Of a DNA stretch of 64,000 bases, positions 40,100 through 48,897 are shown in pieces (the stretch's first letter is position 1; every line of letters starts with the position of its first letter). This stretch comes from a virus, in the IMG/VR virus record IMGVR_UViG_3300034684_000292, positions 1 to 64,000 of that record. One strand, 5' to 3'. A program made the position numbers and the translations under genes. Below the pieces are notes generated by a model. That model did not search any database, was not told the DNA's origin, and saw only the letters and a list, made by a program, of their open reading frames with translations.

Positions 40100-42139
40100 T
40101 CATCCTCCTGTTCTCACTTTATTTTGACGTTGCATATCTTCAAGTATTTTCTTAACTTGTGCAGCAAGTAAATATTCATCAATACCCCCACCCTTATGTA
40201 CAATAATTTGAACCGCTCCATTGCTGAGGTTAAACGTTGAGGGTTGCTCATTAGTTGCAGGTGTAGTCTTCGGTGCAGAAGGTGCTTGAATAATCGGGTT
40301 GACATTTACAGCTCCTGCCGAAGAACTTTCCCTCGACATATCCACAGAAGGTGTTGCCGGAACTTTATTGTCTCCCGTAATAAATGGAACACTGTATCCC
40401 CGTGCATTTGCAATATCCTGTGCCGACATGGTTACATCCTCATTTGCACCACGCAGCCAATTAGTAACACCTGAAATACCCTTACCAACAATATTTTTTA
40501 ATTTAGTCCACAATCCCGTAAGTGCATCGATAACTCCTTTTATAGGTTGAACAATCCATTTGTCTATCCACTTTCCGACAGTTGTATCCTTAAATTTTGT
40601 CCACATATTTGTAATCCATTCTCCAATATTGGAAAAAAATTCACCGATAGGCTTAAATATTTTGGTTTTTACCCATTTCCAAGCATCTTCAAGTTTTGCT
40701 CTAACATTTACATACACCCACATTAAGGAATTCCATACAAGTTTCAATGCTTCCTTAATCATTGTAAAGGTGTTATTCACAAAATTACGAAACTGCTCAG
40801 ATTTTTTGTACAGTAAAACAAGCCCGGAAATAGCAAGTGCAATCCAACCAATAGGGTTACTTGCAGTAAATAACCTAAGTATTGCTTTTGTTCCGGCAAG
40901 TAATATCTTAGGTAAATTAATTATTATCCCTTTAATGAGCCTGAAACCTTTTACTGCACCCTGAACAATAGACAATAACCTTCCCGCCATTGGGAATACT
41001 ATCTTAAAAGCCTTAGTTACAGGAGCAAATAACCCGCCCGTGAATATAGCTTTTATCATCCTGTTAAAGGTTTTCATTCTTCCTATTCCGACAAGGAGTA
41101 AAGTGTTCATGGCTCTGACAGATGCAAGTGCAGCCTCACTAATAACAAACACTTTTTTCAACCCCCAAAATACGAGAAGTACCTTAGCAATACCCTTTAT
41201 TAATCCGCCATATTCATCAAAGAAGTCCTTTACACGTAATTTCCAGAATTCCAACCAAACTACAAGCGACCTCATGCGCTCTGCAAAAGTCTCACTTGAA
41301 CCGAGCATCATGTTGGTTGCATTTTTAGCTTGTCTTCCTAACCATAAGATAACTTTTCCCACTTGTTTTACAGTCCAACCAAGTATGATACCGATTCCCT
41401 CTCCATATTGTTTTATCATTTGAAAGTTTCTTGCAAATGCTTCCGCAATTCCTTTCAGTGCGGAGTTGGTCATACCCGTTAAACTGCTTGGGTCATTAGG
41501 CCTACCGACAATTGCTTGCATGAATCCTGCCCAAGTACCCTTTAACCTTGTCATTTGGTCTTGAATAGTTTCAAAGTCCTCCTTGATTAATTGTTGCAAA
41601 CCCTTGTGTTGCTTAACGAAGTTAAGTATAGCCTGTTGCCTCATTAGGGTATTAGCCGGGTACATTTCAAAATACCTTGCAGCTCTTTGTGTGAGCAATC
41701 CCATATCGACAAGTGCTCCCATACTGCCAGAAATTCCGCTGGAAATTGCTTGAGCAAATTCGGAGAATGAACGTCCTGTGGCATGTGCAGCCTTATTAAT
41801 CCATTCGAGATTTTCCCCTACTTTAACGCCGGCAGACATGAGTTCATTCATTCCACGTAGTTGGTCATCCACTGTAAAATAAGATTGACCTTTTATCAAA
41901 CGTTCCTGTGCCTGTTCCATTGCTCTCATAGTGGAAATCATTCCACCGAATCGCAAAGCATTTTCCCGCAAAGTATTGTTGAATTCCGTAGCCGTTCTAT
42001 TCAGTGAATAAAAAGCAGAGGCTAACGTAAGAGATGCCCCCGCTAACCTCGTAATTCTCGCAACTGTTTGTTGTGCAATGTTTATTCCAAAATCGTATGT
42101 AAATTGGGAGCCATTCCCTGTTACTTTTCCATTAGCCAT
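40100..42139 (-). CDS. Tape measure protein
   Basis: A 679-residue, mostly helical protein with hydrophobic segments in the middle (GGLIKGIAKVLLVFWGLKKV; IGWIALAISGLVLLY), repeated amphipathic helices with Trp, and a Ser/Pro-rich C-terminal stretch. It lies between tail assembly chaperone-type genes and baseplate genes, the standard position. From the general ruler relation of about 0.15 nm per residue, the tail would be roughly 100 nm long. No lytic domain is evident. It overlaps the upstream small gene by 8 bases. Confidence 0.88.
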   Translation of the reverse strand: MANGKVTGNGSQFTYDFGINIAQQTVARITRLAGASLTLASAFYSLNRTATEFNNTLRENALRFGGMISTMRAMEQAQERLIKGQSYFTVDDQLRGMNELMSAGVKVGENLEWINKAAHATGRSFSEFAQAISSGISGSMGALVDMGLLTQRAARYFEMYPANTLMRQQAILNFVKQHKGLQQLIKEDFETIQDQMTRLKGTWAGFMQAIVGRPNDPSSLTGMTNSALKGIAEAFARNFQMIKQYGEGIGIILGWTVKQVGKVILWLGRQAKNATNMMLGSSETFAERMRSLVVWLEFWKLRVKDFFDEYGGLIKGIAKVLLVFWGLKKVFVISEAALASVRAMNTLLLVGIGRMKTFNRMIKAIFTGGLFAPVTKAFKIVFPMAGRLLSIVQGAVKGFRLIKGIIINLPKILLAGTKAILRLFTASNPIGWIALAISGLVLLYKKSEQFRNFVNNTFTMIKEALKLVWNSLMWVYVNVRAKLEDAWKWVKTKIFKPIGEFFSNIGEWITNMWTKFKDTTVGKWIDKWIVQPIKGVIDALTGLWTKLKNIVGKGISGVTNWLRGANEDVTMSAQDIANARGYSVPFITGDNKVPATPSVDMSRESSSAGAVNVNPIIQAPSAPKTTPATNEQPSTFNLSNGAVQIIVHKGGGIDEYLLAAQVKKILEDMQRQNKVRTGG

Positions 42140-42419
42140 TGAAGTTGTTTTTATTACGGTCTTCGGACTCCTTTTTTATGAGCTCCATTTCCATCTTAAA
42201 TAACTTATCCCTTTCGTCGGCATCCATTTGAAGAATCGTATCGTACCCTTGTCCGAGACGTTTCATCAATATATACGCTTTTGACGTTAAGTCGTATTGT
42301 TCTCCTTCATCCTCCGCCAATTCTTTCGGTGGAAAAAGAATACCCTTGTTCGCCGACCATTGTGTAAACATAGGGTATTCTTTGTACCATAATTGAAAAA
42401 CATCCGGGCAAAACGTCAT
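42132..42419 (-). CDS. Small tail assembly chaperone-like protein
   Basis: A 95-residue acidic, helical protein ending in a Lys/Glu/Asn-rich tail, located immediately before the tape measure, where tail assembly chaperones are encoded. It overlaps the upstream gene by 4 bases (ATGA) and the tape-measure gene by 8 bases. No slippery sequence for a G/GT-type frameshift was evident at this junction. Confidence 0.6.
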   Translation of the reverse strand: MTFCPDVFQLWYKEYPMFTQWSANKGILFPPKELAEDEGEQYDLTSKAYILMKRLGQGYDTILQMDADERDKLFKMEMELIKKESEDRNKNNFNG

Positions 42420-43300
42420 TCCGAGAAAAAATTGGAAGCCTCCATAACCATAGGAATCTCCCTCTGTTCATCACATCCGCAAGGCTCGTAATAAGCAAAC
42501 GGAAGTGTAGGCAGATACTCTGTAAGTGCTTCTCGAACTTTACGTAAATCCGAACCGTCCAAGTGCTCATTAAAAATTTTGAGCCCGTAGTAAGTATGAA
42601 ATTCTTTTGGCAGAATATCTTGAACATTTCCATAATCGTCCAAACACTGTATTTCCAATAAACAATCCATTGCGATACGCCTCCAGAATCCTATGCTATC
42701 AGAAATATATTTCTCGTTTCTGATTGCGTCTTCAAGCAACGGTGGTCTAAATACAAAACGTTTGAACTCCATTTCGGTGAGTCCTTGATATTCTTCCTTA
42801 TCCGTAAGTTTTGAAATTTTAGGAGGTTTAAATCCATACTTCATATCCACAACAATATGCGAATAATCGGTAACAGATTCCATAGTTTCCTTAGTTTCGG
42901 GAAGAAAATCGATTTTATCCAAATCAATGTCCGCAATTAATTTTCTTCCGCAATACTTACAAATAACTTCCTGTTTAGGTATAAAACTAACCCATACTCT
43001 GCGATGAATCTCAACCAATAAAGTATTGATGTCCGCAAGAGTTAGCTTGTTTACAACCATAGGAATAGTTACAGACCCGTCTTTAAGGTATTTTTCCCTT
43101 ACTTCCGAACCTATTTCATACTGTCCAATATTTTTTACAGCGGCCGAAACGACGTTTCCCTGCCATGTGTACGGTTTCTCAGAGAGTTTTTTCAGAAAAA
43201 TTTTCTCCGCAACACCATTTGTTCTAAGTAATTCTACGTCCTTATGAATTTCTCCGTTAAGATGTAATCCAACGGGTAATTCAAAAAATAATCCTTCCAT
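42416..43300 (-). CDS. Putative tail/baseplate assembly chaperone with zinc ribbon-like CxxC
   Basis: A 294-residue protein between the tail tube and the small chaperone gene. A CKYCGRKLIADIDLDKIDF segment (C near 112 and 115) and a later pair in PCGCD (about 276-279) could bind zinc. The FxLP-G-x-HLNGEIHKDVELR start is typical of proteins in this tail position that resemble T4-type baseplate-hub assembly chaperones. The role is inferred from order and this N-terminal pattern. Confidence 0.62.
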   Translation of the reverse strand: MEGLFFELPVGLHLNGEIHKDVELLRTNGVAEKIFLKKLSEKPYTWQGNVVSAAVKNIGQYEIGSEVREKYLKDGSVTIPMVVNKLTLADINTLLVEIHRRVWVSFIPKQEVICKYCGRKLIADIDLDKIDFLPETKETMESVTDYSHIVVDMKYGFKPPKISKLTDKEEYQGLTEMEFKRFVFRPPLLEDAIRNEKYISDSIGFWRRIAMDCLLEIQCLDDYGNVQDILPKEFHTYYGLKIFNEHLDGSDLRKVREALTEYLPTLPFAYYEPCGCDEQREIPMVMEASNFFSE

Positions 43301-43333
43301 TTTTCTTCGTTTAGTGTTTGTTCAAAATTCTAA

Positions 43334-43795
43334 TTACGCTCCAACAGGTATGATATACCATCCATCACAAGTAGCCGTGTAGCTTACAGTATATTTGTCC
43401 TGCCCACCAACATCATAAGTAGGATGTTGCTCCGACATGAATCTGAAATTTTCAAATACTATTGTAAATACCTCACGTCCATTGTGTAATTTTACTGCTC
43501 TGACAGGTAACTTTAATCCTGTTTCTATCATGGTAGTAACAAGTGCTTCCATTGCACGGTCTGCTTCATTACCCTGATAGGTTCTTGTTAAAGTCATTTC
43601 TCCATAGTCAATGAGTTGGTCGCTGAAGTTAAACTTCCTGTTTGTACCACCATCAACAATTTGAACAGTTCCCGACTGTTTTTGTACTCCATCGAGAGTC
43701 TCAAATATTCCGTTGCTCAGTATTCCGGGTACGGGTATTTCCAAATACCATCCGTTTACTACATAAGCATCTTGGGGTTTCTGCGGTTTAGCCAT
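43334..43795 (-). CDS. Tail tube protein
   Basis: A 153-residue protein directly after the sheath gene, the canonical sheath-tube order. NGWYLEIPVPGI and GTVQIVDGGTNRKFNFSDQ lead into LTRTYQGNEADRAMEALV. This matches the contractile tail tube family (gp19/CIS Hcp-like), including its length. It should polymerise around the tape measure. Confidence 0.88.
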   Translation of the reverse strand: MAKPQKPQDAYVVNGWYLEIPVPGILSNGIFETLDGVQKQSGTVQIVDGGTNRKFNFSDQLIDYGEMTLTRTYQGNEADRAMEALVTTMIETGLKLPVRAVKLHNGREVFTIVFENFRFMSEQHPTYDVGGQDKYTVSYTATCDGWYIIPVGA

Positions 43796-43796
43796 A

Positions 43797-45506
43797 TTAT
43801 TGTGTTATTGAAGTTAATATCCCATCATTTCGTTGAAGTGAAATCTTAATGCTCTCCGTACATTCCGTAGGAACATACAGAACATCAATATTCAACACTT
43901 TCCTGTCCTGAGTTGGAGGGTTGTTTGATTTATCACATATTCCCATATATGCCTTAGCAAAAGGAATACTTCTTTCCAAAGCTCCATTGTCATATTCGCC
44001 CTTGAAGAATGTTTCCAATTCAACAAGCGCTTCACGTCTCAATTCGGGAGTGTTAGGTTTTTGTTCGAGAAATCTCATACTTTCAAACAAGCTCCTCGAA
44101 TAGTACGAAGTTTGCATTCTGATATGTATGCTTTGATACAGAGGGTCAGTCGAATAAGACCTTGAAGTTCCTACATAGAAACCTTTGTTTTCTACATACT
44201 GTATTACGTTACAGGTAAATTCCCGAACAACTCTGTTGATTACTGTTTGGGATAATCTTGCAGGAACAACATCCAAAACCGTATTAAATACGGAATCAAC
44301 CCCTGCCGGTGGAATATGAATAAAATCACCCTGTATGTAAGGAGTTCTTATATATCCTGCACCCAATATAGCACCAATAGCCGGTATCAATACAATATTT
44401 CCGAGTTCATCAGGCACTTTAACCCATCCCATGTAACCGGCCATGTAACTTGTACCAGCCGATTGCAATTCCATAGCATACAATTCAGCCGTACCTGCAT
44501 CCGCATTTAAAGGAAGATTGATAACCCCAATCGGCCCTTTTCTGTTTTCGAGATATTGTTTGAATATTTTCTCCAAAGATAGTGTATGAAATTCCGTATG
44601 CGCCAATATTTGAACATCATATCCGTCAAAACATGCAAAACCCTTAGGCTCAATTGCACTTTCCACAGGGTAAAAATCACTTTCGGAAACGGTTCCATCA
44701 AGTCCACCTGTAAGTGTTGCCGTGTAAGAAACATCATCCCTCACTTTTATGGCCGCACCTGTAACTGCAACAAAAGCCCTGCTTGTAAGAAGTGCCGATG
44801 TATTTGATGTAATACTTTGTACAGTTCCGATGAGTTTTCCTGTGGAATCATATAAAACGCTTCCAACCTTTAAAGCCGTAAGAAAAGATGTACCGACACC
44901 CGTAAGATTATTCGAGGATAAAGTAGTAGTTACAGTACCCACAACATTTTTCATAACTATCTTGGGAATTTCATTCGTGAATTCCACGATAGCATACTTG
45001 CTGACCCTGTTTACAGAACTTTGAATTTCCGCCAGAGAAGCACCCTGATATTGCTCAATGTCCTCACCATATTCAATAGTAAGTAGGAAAGCATCCTTAG
45101 CTCTATATCCGTAAGAATATAGAGTAACTTTTATGTTGTTTCCCCAAACACCGGCATCCTTACTGCCCTTATATCCGGCAGTAACATTCATGGTAGCTTC
45201 CTCTCCTAACGGTGCAGTTCCTGTTGCAGCAACAGCATCCTCTCCAACAACCCTTGCTACATAAAGGGTAACAGGGGCATTTCCAACCTCATCAAAGATG
45301 TTTTTTACGATTCTTGGGCCGAAAAAGTTAGGGTCTTGTCCTCCAAAAATAACATTAAGGTCTTCAATAGAAGACACTTTGTTAGGCTGGAATGCAGCAC
45401 CCCGAACAAATTGACCCAAAATTCCAATATTCCTCTTTGAAGGCCCTTTGTAAGAAGTAGCCCCTTTGGCTACGTCTTCAATAATTGTTAATCCAATATC
45501 GTTCAT
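43797..45506 (-). CDS. Contractile tail sheath protein
   Basis: A 569-residue sheath. The N-terminal domain (GATSYKGPSKRNIGILGQFVRG; KNIFDEVGNAPVTLYVARVVG) and the C-terminal core (VENKGFYVGTSRSYSTDP; IRMQTSYYSRSLFESMRFLE) match the phage tail sheath fold. A Thr/Ser/Val-rich region of about residues 185-270 looks like a surface insertion domain. One base separates it from the tube gene. Contraction would drive the tube through the envelope, which makes this a myovirus. Confidence 0.93.
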   Translation of the reverse strand: MNDIGLTIIEDVAKGATSYKGPSKRNIGILGQFVRGAAFQPNKVSSIEDLNVIFGGQDPNFFGPRIVKNIFDEVGNAPVTLYVARVVGEDAVAATGTAPLGEEATMNVTAGYKGSKDAGVWGNNIKVTLYSYGYRAKDAFLLTIEYGEDIEQYQGASLAEIQSSVNRVSKYAIVEFTNEIPKIVMKNVVGTVTTTLSSNNLTGVGTSFLTALKVGSVLYDSTGKLIGTVQSITSNTSALLTSRAFVAVTGAAIKVRDDVSYTATLTGGLDGTVSESDFYPVESAIEPKGFACFDGYDVQILAHTEFHTLSLEKIFKQYLENRKGPIGVINLPLNADAGTAELYAMELQSAGTSYMAGYMGWVKVPDELGNIVLIPAIGAILGAGYIRTPYIQGDFIHIPPAGVDSVFNTVLDVVPARLSQTVINRVVREFTCNVIQYVENKGFYVGTSRSYSTDPLYQSIHIRMQTSYYSRSLFESMRFLEQKPNTPELRREALVELETFFKGEYDNGALERSIPFAKAYMGICDKSNNPPTQDRKVLNIDVLYVPTECTESIKISLQRNDGILTSITQ

Positions 45507-45539
45507 ATTTAAAATTTTATTAGCTAATAAATGCCCCTT

Positions 45540-45962
45540 TTATTTTATAAGTAGTCCTATAATTGCTCCCACAGATACACTTACTACTCCGACTCTAATC
45601 ATATTTTTGTTATGCTTCCTTTTATTGTCCTTAATAGTTTGGTCGAGATGTTCAATGTATCCCTTAGATTCCTCATATTGTTTCTTCGTTAAGTTAATAA
45701 TAGAATCTTGTTGTTGTGAAACTTTACTCAACTCCTGATACATTTGATTTGTATATTGGAGCTCCTTCTTTAAATACAGATTTACCTCTTTCAGATTATT
45801 ATAGCCGTTAATTGTTCTGTTGATTATTATCATCTGAGGAACAGTAATAGCTATAATAGTATCACCTTTCTGAGAAATCATTTTCGCCGGATAAGTAGTC
45901 TGACAAAAACCGTAAGTTTGCATCAGTACCAGCATAAACAAGCCAATTATCCACTTTTTCAC
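45540..45962 (-). CDS. Outer spanin-like/lysis protein with signal peptide and C-terminal TM
   Basis: A 140-residue protein with an N-terminal signal sequence (MKKWIIGLFMLVLMQTYGFC; the Cys at 20 could be a lipidation site, though the box is atypical). A long Gln/Lys coiled coil follows, then a C-terminal hydrophobic segment (RVGVVSVSVGAIIGLLIK). Its 5' end is embedded in the 3' end of the preceding coiled-coil membrane gene by 101 bases. That nested arrangement is typical of Rz/Rz1 spanin pairs. A lysis role is inferred. Confidence 0.6.
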   Translation of the reverse strand: MKKWIIGLFMLVLMQTYGFCQTTYPAKMISQKGDTIIAITVPQMIIINRTINGYNNLKEVNLYLKKELQYTNQMYQELSKVSQQQDSIINLTKKQYEESKGYIEHLDQTIKDNKRKHNKNMIRVGVVSVSVGAIIGLLIK

Positions 45963-46209
45963 CTTGCTTCTCGATATAAATTATAGTACCCTGTACTTTT
46001 GTAATTTCAACTTTCAGGCTATCGATGGTTTCCTTACCTGCCAAAATTCTCCTGTTTAGAGAATTTATGGAATCTTGCAACATTTCGATTTTCTTTTCGT
46101 AAATGTCCTGTTCCGTAGGTTTAGATTTCCTTATAAATATTGCCCATACAAATATAAGAATAATAACTACCCCTACAAAAATAATCCAATATTTATTGTT
46201 TTTAATCAT
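45862..46209 (-). CDS. Inner spanin-like protein (one TM plus coiled coil)
   Basis: A 115-residue protein starting MIKNNKYW at an ATG at 46209, which overlaps the upstream stop by 8 bases. A longer reading to 46263 would intrude into the neck gene. Residues about 8-26 form one TM helix, followed by a long coiled coil (KKIEMLQDSINSLNRRIL). This is the inner-membrane half expected of a spanin pair, with the second gene nested in its end. Confidence 0.6.
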   Translation of the reverse strand: MIKNNKYWIIFVGVVIILIFVWAIFIRKSKPTEQDIYEKKIEMLQDSINSLNRRILAGKETIDSLKVEITKVQGTIIYIEKQGEKVDNWLVYAGTDANLRFLSDYLSGENDFSER

Positions 46210-46663
46210 CCCATTCAGCCATGTCAATCCATTTTCCTTCATCATCCCAATAACCCGTTTCAAGAATCCATTTTACACCGTTCTCATCATATTCAGGAAA
46301 CGTTCTTATAAGTCCCTGTCTTACGTATGGTAGTAATTGTTCAATTTCCTTTTGTGCCACATGCACATATTGTGTTGGAAGTAGTCTTATCGAACCCGCA
46401 TTAAACGGAAGTTCCACCATAAAATTTACAATAGACGCCACTACATATTTTCCGGGCTGAGGTTGTATGTACTCAAAATCGAAAGGAAGAGACCCTAATG
46501 GAGCCAGCCTCACATAAGGTGCATAAACATTTATGGGAAGTTTACCCGAATTGACTAAATTTTCCGCAATTACTCTGCTTTCAAGAATACATGTTTCCTT
46601 GATATAATCAATAGCCGCTTGTTTTGCGCCCTTTAAATCGGTTATGGTAAATCCTACTGTCAT
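46202..46663 (-). CDS. Neck/tail-completion protein
   Basis: A 153-residue acidic protein between the head-completion genes and the sheath. The N-terminal helix (KGAKQAAIDYIKETCILESR) and beta-rich core with LPFNAGSIRLLP suggest a small neck or tail-terminator subunit. No firm family match. It is 4-base coupled to the upstream 75-residue gene. Confidence 0.6.
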   Translation of the reverse strand: MTVGFTITDLKGAKQAAIDYIKETCILESRVIAENLVNSGKLPINVYAPYVRLAPLGSLPFDFEYIQPQPGKYVVASIVNFMVELPFNAGSIRLLPTQYVHVAQKEIEQLLPYVRQGLIRTFPEYDENGVKWILETGYWDDEGKWIDMAEWDD

Positions 46664-46887
46664 CTTTCAATAAGTCCTATATTTAATGGTATCACAAAAT
46701 CCTCAGGTACTTCAATAGTTTGCTTGGGTGCAATAGATACAGCCTTACCGTTTATATCAAGCTCGATTTTGTTGTTACTTATATTCCACACTTTCCTTGT
46801 TGCAGGTTTTTTTGGAGCACTTTTTGCTTTTGGAGTAGTTTTTTCGGTTACTACATCCGTTTTTTCGGTTGTTAGTTCTTTATCCAT
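46660..46887 (-). CDS. Small structural-module protein
   Basis: A 75-residue protein with a Lys/Thr/Pro-rich disordered N-terminus (residues 1-30) and a small beta C-terminal domain (NKIELDINGKAVSIAPKQTIEV). It resembles the short head or neck accessory proteins found near capsid genes. Coupled on both sides by overlaps of 4-8 bases. Confidence 0.55.
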   Translation of the reverse strand: MDKELTTEKTDVVTEKTTPKAKSAPKKPATRKVWNISNNKIELDINGKAVSIAPKQTIEVPEDFVIPLNIGLIER

Positions 46888-47464
46888 TTTGTTTTGGTGT
46901 TACAGTTAATACAATATTCTTTACAAGTTCCACTTCCTTAGGTTCGGTTAAGTATATCCAAGCCGATAAATTAAATTCCATATTAGTTTCAAAAATTCCG
47001 TCGCTTCTCGGAATATCCGTCATTCTCATAGTGTAAGGAACAACATCTCCGATAATATCGCCGTCTATTATTTTTTGGTTGAATATAAAACCAACCTCAA
47101 CATTAAATCTGCGTTGGAAATAATCCCTCAATAAAATAGATTCTTTGTATCCTTTTGATGCAAGTCCTACATCATATCTGAAATTCATCCATACAGGGTT
47201 CCTGTATATAAAAGCGGTTAAACCGTCCTCAGAAACTCCACTTATCCTTGTTTTCATATCGATAAACCATTCAGGCTTCATTTCAGGAGCATAATCCTGT
47301 ATGGTAGTGCACGGATAAGTCTCAGGAGTATTTTCTACATAATTATAGCTGGACTTTTTAAAATATCTGCTCGGAACATGAATAAAATCATTTCCCACAG
47401 GAACATGTATCCCATGAAACAATTTAAAAAATTCCGTATTTACCTGAGTTATCGAAGTTAGCAT
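46880..47464 (-). CDS. Neck protein/tail terminator-like
   Basis: A 194-residue protein with TRISGVSEDGLTAFIYRNPVWMNFRYDVGL and MEFNLSAWIYLTEP segments, beta-rich, in the head-tail junction cluster. Such sequences fit a neck or tail-terminator protein that joins head and contractile tail. Family assignment is tentative. Its stop and the neighbouring starts overlap by single bases. Confidence 0.6.
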   Translation of the reverse strand: MLTSITQVNTEFFKLFHGIHVPVGNDFIHVPSRYFKKSSYNYVENTPETYPCTTIQDYAPEMKPEWFIDMKTRISGVSEDGLTAFIYRNPVWMNFRYDVGLASKGYKESILLRDYFQRRFNVEVGFIFNQKIIDGDIIGDVVPYTMRMTDIPRSDGIFETNMEFNLSAWIYLTEPKEVELVKNIVLTVTPKQNG

Positions 47465-47859
47465 TACAGCATCCGTTTATATTTCTGTTTAGTATATTTC
47501 TCTACAAATTTAGCGATTTTATCCTCAGCTCTATCGAACATGTCCCTTTGTTTTTCGTCAATTTCCAAGTATTTCGGCTCAGAAGTATTTACATGAGCAA
47601 ACATATCGGATATTCTTTTACTCTCCTTTTTACGATATGCAGCATCCCATGCCTCAGCTTCACTTTTAGTAGTAGGAGGTTTGTAAATATCCTCCACAGG
47701 TGTCTGTGGTACTGTCGGCTTATTGGTTGGAACACTTTTTGGCTTACCGATATTGCCAAAAATTCCCTTGAAACCAACACGTCTTTTGTACGGTTTGACT
47801 TCAAAGGTTTTACCATCCTCACTTCTACGATAGCCCTTAACGATTATTTCCTTTGCCAT
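47464..47859 (-). CDS. Basic structural-module hypothetical protein
   Basis: A 131-residue basic protein starting MAKEIIVKGYRRSEDG at the ATG at 47859 (a TTG three codons earlier is unlikely). Pro/Thr-rich linker near residues 35-55, then charged helices. Located between the gp10-like and neck genes. Likely a virion or assembly component; no family recognised. Confidence 0.55.
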   Translation of the reverse strand: MAKEIIVKGYRRSEDGKTFEVKPYKRRVGFKGIFGNIGKPKSVPTNKPTVPQTPVEDIYKPPTTKSEAEAWDAAYRKKESKRISDMFAHVNTSEPKYLEIDEKQRDMFDRAEDKIAKFVEKYTKQKYKRML

Positions 47860-48295
47860 TGTTTTCAAAAAAATCTATGATTCGTTGTTCAGCCTCATCC
47901 TTAAAATCCCTATATGTAAATCTCCAAACAGGAAATCCGGGAACATGTTTATCCTTAGTTCCATATTCCAAAATCATGGCAAGTTGCAAGTTGGTTAAAC
48001 CGTTTTTTCTTGGAGTATCCATTACAGATACAGAAGTTCCTTCTCTGTAAATGGACTCAATTAACTCACCCGTACTAATCATCGGAACATCACTTCCCTT
48101 TCTGTCAATTGTACTCTCAGCAAGTTCAAACCCGTAAGTATTGTTCTCAATATTTTCAATAATGGTATCCATAAAATCCTGAGCAATTTCCTCACCGAGC
48201 ATTTGCATGTCGTTCTCAAAATCCGCAACTCTCGGTTTTTTAAAACCCGGTGGTGGTTTTAGTAGTGCCTTAGGCATTCTTGGAAACTTTCTCAT
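47837..48295 (-). CDS. HK97 gp10-like head-tail/tail-completion protein
   Basis: A 152-residue protein carrying the gp10/gpG-type pattern: DVPMISTGELIESIYREGTS, AMILEYGTKDKHVPGFPVWR and a helical C-terminus. These proteins complete the tail or joining region. Its basic Pro-rich start (KFPRMPKALLKPPPGFKKP) is unusual. The position between capsid and sheath genes supports the call. Confidence 0.72.
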   Translation of the reverse strand: MRKFPRMPKALLKPPPGFKKPRVADFENDMQMLGEEIAQDFMDTIIENIENNTYGFELAESTIDRKGSDVPMISTGELIESIYREGTSVSVMDTPRKNGLTNLQLAMILEYGTKDKHVPGFPVWRFTYRDFKDEAEQRIIDFFENNGKGNNR

Positions 48296-48474
48296 AATTC
48301 CATGTCGTCTTTATACTCAACGGGTAATTTTCTTTCTTCATATTCAATATCTGCACCGTACCTGTTTTCTCTGAAATTTACAGGAATTTTCTTTGCTCTC
48401 GGAATAATAGATTTGGGATTCTCAAGAGTAATTTTCTTTTCCTCAATAGGTGCTCTAACCTCCTTTTGTAGCAT
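48292..48474 (-). CDS. Small basic virion-module protein
   Basis: A 60-residue, Lys/Glu/Arg-rich protein without hydrophobic core, coupled by 4 bases to the gp10-like gene and overlapping the upstream gene by 20 bases. Could be a short accessory or linker protein; no family. Confidence 0.5.
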   Translation of the reverse strand: MLQKEVRAPIEEKKITLENPKSIIPRAKKIPVNFRENRYGADIEYEERKLPVEYKDDMEL

Positions 48475-48892
48475 CTTTCAAAAATATTTGAATTGCAATA
48501 CAACTTCCATACATCTCTTCAAGATAGTCGATTTTGTCGATAACCTGAACAGCTCCATTAAAATGAATAACGGTTTTGTCCTTATCAACTCTGTAAGTTC
48601 CTAATTTAGGTAATACCTGTAATGGAGATAAGTAAACTATTCCGTTTACCAAATTGGTTATTCCGTACTTTTCCCTTGTTCTTGTGGAAATATCTTTTTC
48701 GTAAAGTGCATTAAACGTATATTCCACAGAATCCCGTTTACTGTCTCCTACAAACATATCCAAATCAAACTCACCGTCTGTGGGTGTCTCTACAACGGAA
48801 AAAATTTCCATAGTTAGTGTATGAGGTGTACTCATTATCTTATTGTGGAAATTCTTTTGATATACTTTGAAAGCCGATTCGTTTATCAACAT
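48455..48892 (-). CDS. Head completion/connector protein
   Basis: A 145-residue mixed alpha/beta protein. The C-terminal half (KTVIHFNGAVQVIDKIDYLEEMY) is beta/helix and the middle carries a YGITNLVNGIVYLSPL segment. It lies between the 294-residue neck gene and the gp10-like gene, so a head-closure role is likely. Family not certain. Confidence 0.6.
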   Translation of the reverse strand: MLINESAFKVYQKNFHNKIMSTPHTLTMEIFSVVETPTDGEFDLDMFVGDSKRDSVEYTFNALYEKDISTRTREKYGITNLVNGIVYLSPLQVLPKLGTYRVDKDKTVIHFNGAVQVIDKIDYLEEMYGSCIAIQIFLKDATKGG

Positions 48893-48897
48893 CCCAA

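Noticed and set aside
42130-42425. Programmed frameshift joining the small chaperone to a longer product (lambda G/GT or P2 E/E' type)
   Set aside because: The downstream frame is the tape measure itself and no slippery heptamer was seen at the junction.
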